From positions 1-10,634 of the forward strand of contig CALHMM010000047.1 in the NCBI GenBank assembly GCA_938034715.1: a DNA stretch of 10,634 nucleotides, in the 5' to 3' direction. Below the pieces are notes generated by a model. The model had not been told where the DNA came from, searched no databases, and worked only from the letters and a program-made list of their open reading frames with translations. Origin of the DNA: Minisyncoccota bacterium. GTDB lineage: Bacteria; Patescibacteriota; Minisyncoccia; Moranbacterales; GCA-2747515. A program made the position numbers and the translations under genes. Positions 6,669 through 10,634 of the stretch are shown in pieces (the first letter of the stretch is position 1; each line of letters opens with the position of its first letter).

Positions 6669-7946
6669 ATGAAAAAAGAGCGTGCAAAGAATATCATAAA
6701 AGAGCTTCCGCGGGAGCCCGGGGTTTACCTTTACAAATCAGATAAAGATGAGGTCTTATATGTGGGTAAAGCTACATCTTTGCGTTCTCGTGTAGGACAG
6801 TATTTCAGCGGGCAAGAAGAGAAGAGTCGTGGGTATCGTATGAAATTACTTACAGATCAAACGCAAGACATCGAAGTGCGCCAGACCGATAGCGTTTTAG
6901 AGGCTCTTATTTTGGAAGCGGAGCTTATTAAGAAGTTTCAACCCAAGTACAATATCGATGGCAAGGATGATAAGAGCTATAGCTATTTTGTCATTACAAA
7001 AGAAGAGTTTCCGCGTGTGGAGGTTGTGCGAGAGACTGACTTTGTCAAAGAAAAATTTAAAAAACCAGAGTATACGCGAGGAAAAAAGTTTGGTCCATAC
7101 ACCTCACAAGATCAGATGTACCTAGCGCTGAAGATTATTCGTAAGATTTTCCCTTTTCATGTGCGCAAAGAGCGTAGTGAAAAAGGTTGCTTGGATCATC
7201 AGATAGGTCTATGTCCCGGTCCCTTTGCTGGGAAGATTTCGTCAGCAGATTACAAGCGTAACATGCGAAATATTTCACTTTTCTTGACGGGTCATAAGGG
7301 TAAAATCTTACGTAGTCTAGAAGTAGAGATGCGCCGACATGCAAAGATGGAGGAATTTGAAGAGGCGGAGATTTGTAAAAAGCAGATTTATGCGTTAACA
7401 CACATCAATGATGTGGCGCTTATTTCACGTAAGGATTCACTGTTGCCAAATTTTGATCGTACCGTCACACGGCTTGAGGCGTATGATATCTCACATCTTG
7501 ATGGGGACTTCATGGTCGCTTCGATGGTCGTTTTTGTAAATGGAGAGCCACAAAAGAAGTCATACAGAAAGTTTAAGATCAAAGCAGTTGAAGGGATCAA
7601 TGACGTAGCTGCAATGCGTGAAGTAATTGCGCGACGTTTGGGACATCTCGATGACTGGGGTGCGCCTACGGCAATCATTCTCGATGGTGGGCAAGGTCAT
7701 ATCAATATGGGTGAGAAACTTTTTGAAGGATTTGATGTGCCAAAGACGATTGGTTTGTTGAGCGTTGCTAAAGGTCCAACCCGAAAAAAGGTTGATGTGT
7801 ATCAAACGACGAAATACCCTGTAGCGCGCGAAATTGTGGAAGATGAAATTACACTTGAAGCACTGCGTGAGGAGGCGCACCGCTTTGCCATTACTTTTCA
7901 CAAGCAATTGCGTTCAAAATCTTATGCAGGGATTGGTTATTTATAG
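6669..7946 (+). CDS. uvrC: Minimal UvrC: excinuclease subunit C lacking middle and HhH domains
   Basis: UvrC makes both cuts beside a lesion held by UvrB. From ATG 6669 the protein has 425 residues. The N-terminal GIY-YIG nuclease runs from PGVY (17-20) through YVGKA (31-35), with catalytic Arg 41 and Glu 78 matching E. coli R42 and E76. The UvrB-binding UVR segment is at about 214-247. The RNase H-like nuclease follows, with AYDISH (Asp 273), ILDGGQGH (Asp 339) and EEAHRF (His 404). Family members have about 600 residues. Here roughly 130 residues between UVR and AYDISH are absent, and the protein stops just after the nuclease, so the C-terminal helix-hairpin-helix pair is absent too. Only Cys 174 and 182 of the four cluster cysteines remain. 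ATG 6669 gives a normal-length N-terminus. GTG 6636 (436 aa) and ATG 6651 are alternatives, with GGAGG at 6632-6636 favouring 6651 somewhat. Confidence 0.92.
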   Translation: MKKERAKNIIKELPREPGVYLYKSDKDEVLYVGKATSLRSRVGQYFSGQEEKSRGYRMKLLTDQTQDIEVRQTDSVLEALILEAELIKKFQPKYNIDGKDDKSYSYFVITKEEFPRVEVVRETDFVKEKFKKPEYTRGKKFGPYTSQDQMYLALKIIRKIFPFHVRKERSEKGCLDHQIGLCPGPFAGKISSADYKRNMRNISLFLTGHKGKILRSLEVEMRRHAKMEEFEEAEICKKQIYALTHINDVALISRKDSLLPNFDRTVTRLEAYDISHLDGDFMVASMVVFVNGEPQKKSYRKFKIKAVEGINDVAAMREVIARRLGHLDDWGAPTAIILDGGQGHINMGEKLFEGFDVPKTIGLLSVAKGPTRKKVDVYQTTKYPVAREIVEDEITLEALREEAHRFAITFHKQLRSKSYAGIGYL

Positions 7947-7984
7947 ATGTTGCTCCGTATAATATAGTCCGTAATAGATTTTTA

Positions 7985-7993
7985 TGACATAAT
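7985..7993 (+). promoter_or_regulatory. Extended -10 box placed for a leaderless transcript
   Basis: TGACATAAT is an extended -10 (TGn plus CATAAT) ending 6 nt before ATG 8000. Transcription would therefore start at or next to the A of the start codon, and no Shine-Dalgarno motif is present. A second box, TATAAT at 7958-7963, would give a leader of about 30 nt and could be used instead. Confidence 0.45.
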
Positions 7994-7999
7994 TGTTCT

Positions 8000-9985
8000 A
8001 TGAATCATAAAGCGTTTCTTGTAAATACGGTAAGTTTTTTGGTAGTTTTTTTGTTGCTTAGTTTTCTATTCAGTGTAATTTGTGCTCCAAATGTCTCGGC
8101 GCAACAAATTGTAGATGAAGATGCGAATGATTTAGCATCTGGTCGTACAAAACCTGTTATTCCTGTGCCTGATGGCGAGCATATAGTATCCTTTGATACG
8201 TCGATGACAATAAATTCTGATGCTTCTGTCCGCGTCATTGAGGAAATTGAATATGATTTTGGTCAGCAGAAGCGGCGCGGTATTTACCGCGAAATTCCTT
8301 ATAAATACAAGGCGCGTGGCGGAAATTTTTCTTTGAATATTTCAGATATCATTGTACGTGACTCAAAGCAAGATAATCCGAAGACAAAAGTTACGCGGTC
8401 TAATGGTAGAGTAGTCATCCGAGTAGGAGATGAAAATGTCTTCATCAATGGGCGTGAGACATATACAATTGGGTACACTGTTAAACGTGCAATAAATTTT
8501 TTTGATCAACATGACGAGTTGTATTGGAATGTAACAGGTGATGAATGGAAAGTGCCTATAATGCAGTCTTCTGCGGTTGTGCAATTTGAGGAAGGCTTGG
8601 GTGTAGTAAATTCTGAGTCCATAAAAAATGATTGCTTTGTCGGAAGGTATGGTAGCAACGAAAAATGTAGTTGGGTCATTGCAGAGGATCGTGATGGTGT
8701 GCTTAGGGCTCGTCCTCTTGCTCCTGGCGAAGGCTTTACGATTGTTACTGGATTTCCAAAGGGGATTGTAGAGAAGCCTGATCTCCATAGTATGTTTATC
8801 TCGTTTTTGCGAGACAACCTTATCTTGTTTTTGCCTTTTGCGTGTGTATTTTTTATGGGAGCGTATTGGTATCGTCACGGTCGTGATCCTGAAATTCCTG
8901 AAGGAAAGTCCGTTGTTGCGCGATGGGAAATTCCTGAGATTGCAGGAAAGAAATTATCACCCTTTGAGATTGGAATTATCGTAGATGAAAAAGCTCATCG
9001 TAAGGACATTTCATCAATCTTTATTTCTCTGGCAATTCGTGGTTATTTTGTAATTGAGCGTATTGAAAAAAATGGTTTTTTGGGCAAAGAGGACTATAAA
9101 TTGTTACGACGTAAGGAGTGGAAGCGTGACGAGTCATTGCGAGAGTACGAGAGAGTATTTTTGGATGGGGTTTTCGGAAAGAAAAAGAATGCTGATGAAA
9201 TCGTACAGTATATGCGCGAGCAATATACTGTACTATCCAAAACCCCTAAAGATAAGCGTATTGAAAAATCTCAAGAGAATTACGAAAAATTCATAGCGCC
9301 AGGAGGCTATGAGGACGAAGTAATGCTTTCATCTCTTAAAAATGTATTTTATAAGTCGATTGAAAAAATAACAGAAATGGGATACATAGCCGTAACTGAG
9401 GACGGTGTTTTCGTTAAGAATCCGACAAAAGTACGGTGGATGTATTATTTAGGTGCAATTGTGGTGTTTTTTATTCTTATGTTTTTTGTTGGACGAGTGA
9501 TTGGTGCTGCTGTTGGTATCATTGGCTTTGGTAGTATCATTGCTAGCCTTTTAGTGGTCGCAGCATTTGGACGTTTTATGCCAAGGAAGACGACTGAAGG
9601 TGTGCGTGTGTATCAGCAGATACTGGGATTGAAAAAGTATCTCGAAGCTTCAGAAAAGAGACCTATTGCAATGACTCAAAGTCCTCATTCTGAGTATTTT
9701 AAAAGTTCAGCAACTTTTGAGAAGTATTTGCCTTATGCGATGGTGCTTGGTGTCGAAGATGAATGGGCTCAGCAATTTGAAGGAATCTATGATGCACGAG
9801 AGTCAACATGGTTTGTTGGAGCAAATGCTGCTGATTTTAGTGCTGGTGATATGAGCAGTGCCACGTCTGGTTTCGCTGCTGCTGCTGGAGCTGTCGCTTT
9901 GTCGAGGCCATCTTCTGGTGGGAGCGGCTTTAGCGGCGGTGGTTCTGGCGGCGGTGGTGGTGGTGGCGGCGGTGGAAGTTGGTAA
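8000..9985 (+). CDS. DUF2207-type membrane protein with Gly-rich GGSW tail
   Basis: The 661-residue protein has a signal peptide (about 8-34, ending VSA) and an extracytoplasmic beta-rich domain at about 60-255. That domain opens with FDTSMTINSDASVRVIEEIEYDF and continues with RRGIYREIPYKY, both typical of DUF2207. A membrane helix follows (271-289) and leads into YWYRHGRDPEIP, another family hallmark. A cytoplasmic region of about 190 residues precedes a hydrophobic pair at 480-498 and 499-523. The C-terminal part ends in a Ser/Gly tail finishing GGSW, also common in the family. The function of DUF2207 proteins is not established, and a cell-envelope role is only suggested by topology. It begins 53 bp after uvrC with its own -10 box, so co-transcription with uvrC is not needed. 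Family assignment is from remembered motifs. Confidence 0.88.
   Translation: MNHKAFLVNTVSFLVVFLLLSFLFSVICAPNVSAQQIVDEDANDLASGRTKPVIPVPDGEHIVSFDTSMTINSDASVRVIEEIEYDFGQQKRRGIYREIPYKYKARGGNFSLNISDIIVRDSKQDNPKTKVTRSNGRVVIRVGDENVFINGRETYTIGYTVKRAINFFDQHDELYWNVTGDEWKVPIMQSSAVVQFEEGLGVVNSESIKNDCFVGRYGSNEKCSWVIAEDRDGVLRARPLAPGEGFTIVTGFPKGIVEKPDLHSMFISFLRDNLILFLPFACVFFMGAYWYRHGRDPEIPEGKSVVARWEIPEIAGKKLSPFEIGIIVDEKAHRKDISSIFISLAIRGYFVIERIEKNGFLGKEDYKLLRRKEWKRDESLREYERVFLDGVFGKKKNADEIVQYMREQYTVLSKTPKDKRIEKSQENYEKFIAPGGYEDEVMLSSLKNVFYKSIEKITEMGYIAVTEDGVFVKNPTKVRWMYYLGAIVVFFILMFFVGRVIGAAVGIIGFGSIIASLLVVAAFGRFMPRKTTEGVRVYQQILGLKKYLEASEKRPIAMTQSPHSEYFKSSATFEKYLPYAMVLGVEDEWAQQFEGIYDARESTWFVGANAADFSAGDMSSATSGFAAAAGAVALSRPSSGGSGFSGGGSGGGGGGGGGGSW
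9917..9982 (+). repeat. Low-complexity GGN repeat encoding the poly-Gly tail
   Basis: A GGT/GGC-rich run encodes UvrC's neighbour's C-terminal residues 640-661, including ten consecutive glycines at 650-659 before Ser-Trp. It is clearly richer in G than the rest of the window. The complementary strand has an open proline-rich frame here that is only a shadow of this repeat. Confidence 0.7.
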
Positions 9986-10045
9986 GGATTAGTGAAGTAG
10001 TGAACGGGGTTGGGTAAAGACTTTTCTGCATAAGATTGCTTTGAC

Positions 10046-10050
10046 GAGGT
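10046..10050 (+). promoter_or_regulatory. Ribosome binding site of nth
   Basis: GAGGT matches the 3' part of the consensus AGGAGGT and lies 4 nt before ATG 10055. With the first gene of the window, this is one of only two clear Shine-Dalgarno sites. The 69-bp interval after the preceding gene has no clear terminator. It contains a weak -10-like TGCATAAG at 10027-10034. Confidence 0.5.
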
Positions 10051-10054
10051 AACT

Positions 10055-10634
10055 ATGAATAAACAACAAAAAACGACTGAAATCATCAAATTGCTGAAGA
10101 GTGAATATCCTACAACTGGACCATTTCTTGTTTATGCAAATCCGTTGGAGCTTGTAGTTGCAACTGCGCTTAGTGCACAATGTACTGATGAACGTGTCAA
10201 TATGATCACTGTTGATCTTTTCAAAAAATATAGAACTGCGAAAGATTATGCACAGTCAGATTTGCGAGTATTGGAAGGTGAGATCTACTCTGCTGGATTT
10301 TATCGCAACAAAGCGAAAAACCTGAAAGGTATGGGAAAAGTATTGCTTGATGATTTTGATGGGGATGTACCACAGGACTTTGAGGCTCTTCAGAGACTGC
10401 CCGGTGTGGCAAAAAAAACAGCAGCAATTGTTATGTCAAAAGCATTTGGTATGCATATAAGTGTCGCCGTAGATACGCATGTTTATAGAATTTCTCGGTT
10501 GCTTGAAATCACCAAGAGTTCTACAATCGAAGGAGTTCGTCGCGATTTGAATCAGCTTGTTGCGCAGGAGGATTACCTTGCAATAAATGAATTGATGATT
10601 ACGCATGGGAGGAAGGTTTGTGTGGCTCGGCGAC
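10055..10634 (+). CDS. nth: Endonuclease III, 5' part (cut by window end)
   Basis: The frame is open to the window edge (193 complete codons). Endonuclease III is a base-excision-repair glycosylase/AP lyase that removes oxidised pyrimidines. Visible features: the N-terminal helical part with ALSAQCTDERVN (38-49), equivalent to the SAQATD motif; the helix-hairpin-helix LPGVAKKTA (115-123) with catalytic Lys 121, matching E. coli K120; and VDTH with Asp 140, matching D138. HGRKVC ends in Cys 189, the position of the first [4Fe-4S] ligand (C187 in E. coli). The other three cysteines would lie beyond the window. The start at ATG 10055 fits the family N-terminus and has GAGGT just upstream. A MutY assignment is unlikely because the Lys is present and the helix-hairpin-helix matches Nth. 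Confidence 0.93.
   Translation, partial: MNKQQKTTEIIKLLKSEYPTTGPFLVYANPLELVVATALSAQCTDERVNMITVDLFKKYRTAKDYAQSDLRVLEGEIYSAGFYRNKAKNLKGMGKVLLDDFDGDVPQDFEALQRLPGVAKKTAAIVMSKAFGMHISVAVDTHVYRISRLLEITKSSTIEGVRRDLNQLVAQEDYLAINELMITHGRKVCVARR

Noticed and set aside
8363..8878. 171-codon open frame on the minus strand
   Set aside because: It lies wholly antisense to the DUF2207 gene, has no recognisable motif and is a shadow of that coding frame.
9787..10089. Proline-rich minus-strand frame
   Set aside because: Its poly-Pro run is the complement of the poly-Gly tail, and it runs across the nth start.

Overview
The window looks like chromosomal DNA of a small-genome, moderately AT-rich bacterium, most likely a member of the Patescibacteria/CPR (Parcubacteria-like). 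This is an inference from four things: a pseudopilin-like protein with the sequence style common in that group, a DUF2207 membrane protein with a Gly-rich GGSW tail, a strongly shortened UvrC, and several genes that lack a Shine-Dalgarno site and start very close to a good -10 box. The standard bacterial code fits, since all long frames end at normal TAA, TAG or TGA stops.

Layout. Bases 1-724 (+) carry two small unrecognised genes joined by an ATGA stop/start overlap, with a -10 box and Shine-Dalgarno site upstream and a strong hairpin terminator at 782-825. Bases 816-2380 (-) carry a degenerate pseudopilin-like protein and, upstream of it, a receptor-channel of the prokaryotic ionotropic glutamate receptor type, in which a periplasmic amino-acid-binding domain is split by a two-helix K+-channel-like pore. 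From 2535 to the end (+) come uvrA, a membrane-anchored metallophosphoesterase, a minimal uvrC, a DUF2207 membrane protein and the 5' part of nth (endonuclease III), cut by the window edge.

The genes at 2535-10634 share one direction but are separated by 30-70 bp gaps that often hold their own -10 boxes, so this looks more like a run of single transcription units than one operon. UvrA and UvrC belong to nucleotide excision repair and endonuclease III to base excision repair, so the right part is a loose DNA-repair neighbourhood. The most unusual items are the ligand-gated channel, with its altered selectivity filter (LGGFGK instead of TVGYGD) and SLYTAN motif, and the UvrC, which lacks the middle domain, the C-terminal HhH domain and two of the four cluster cysteines. 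No mobile element, CRISPR array, tRNA or rRNA was seen.
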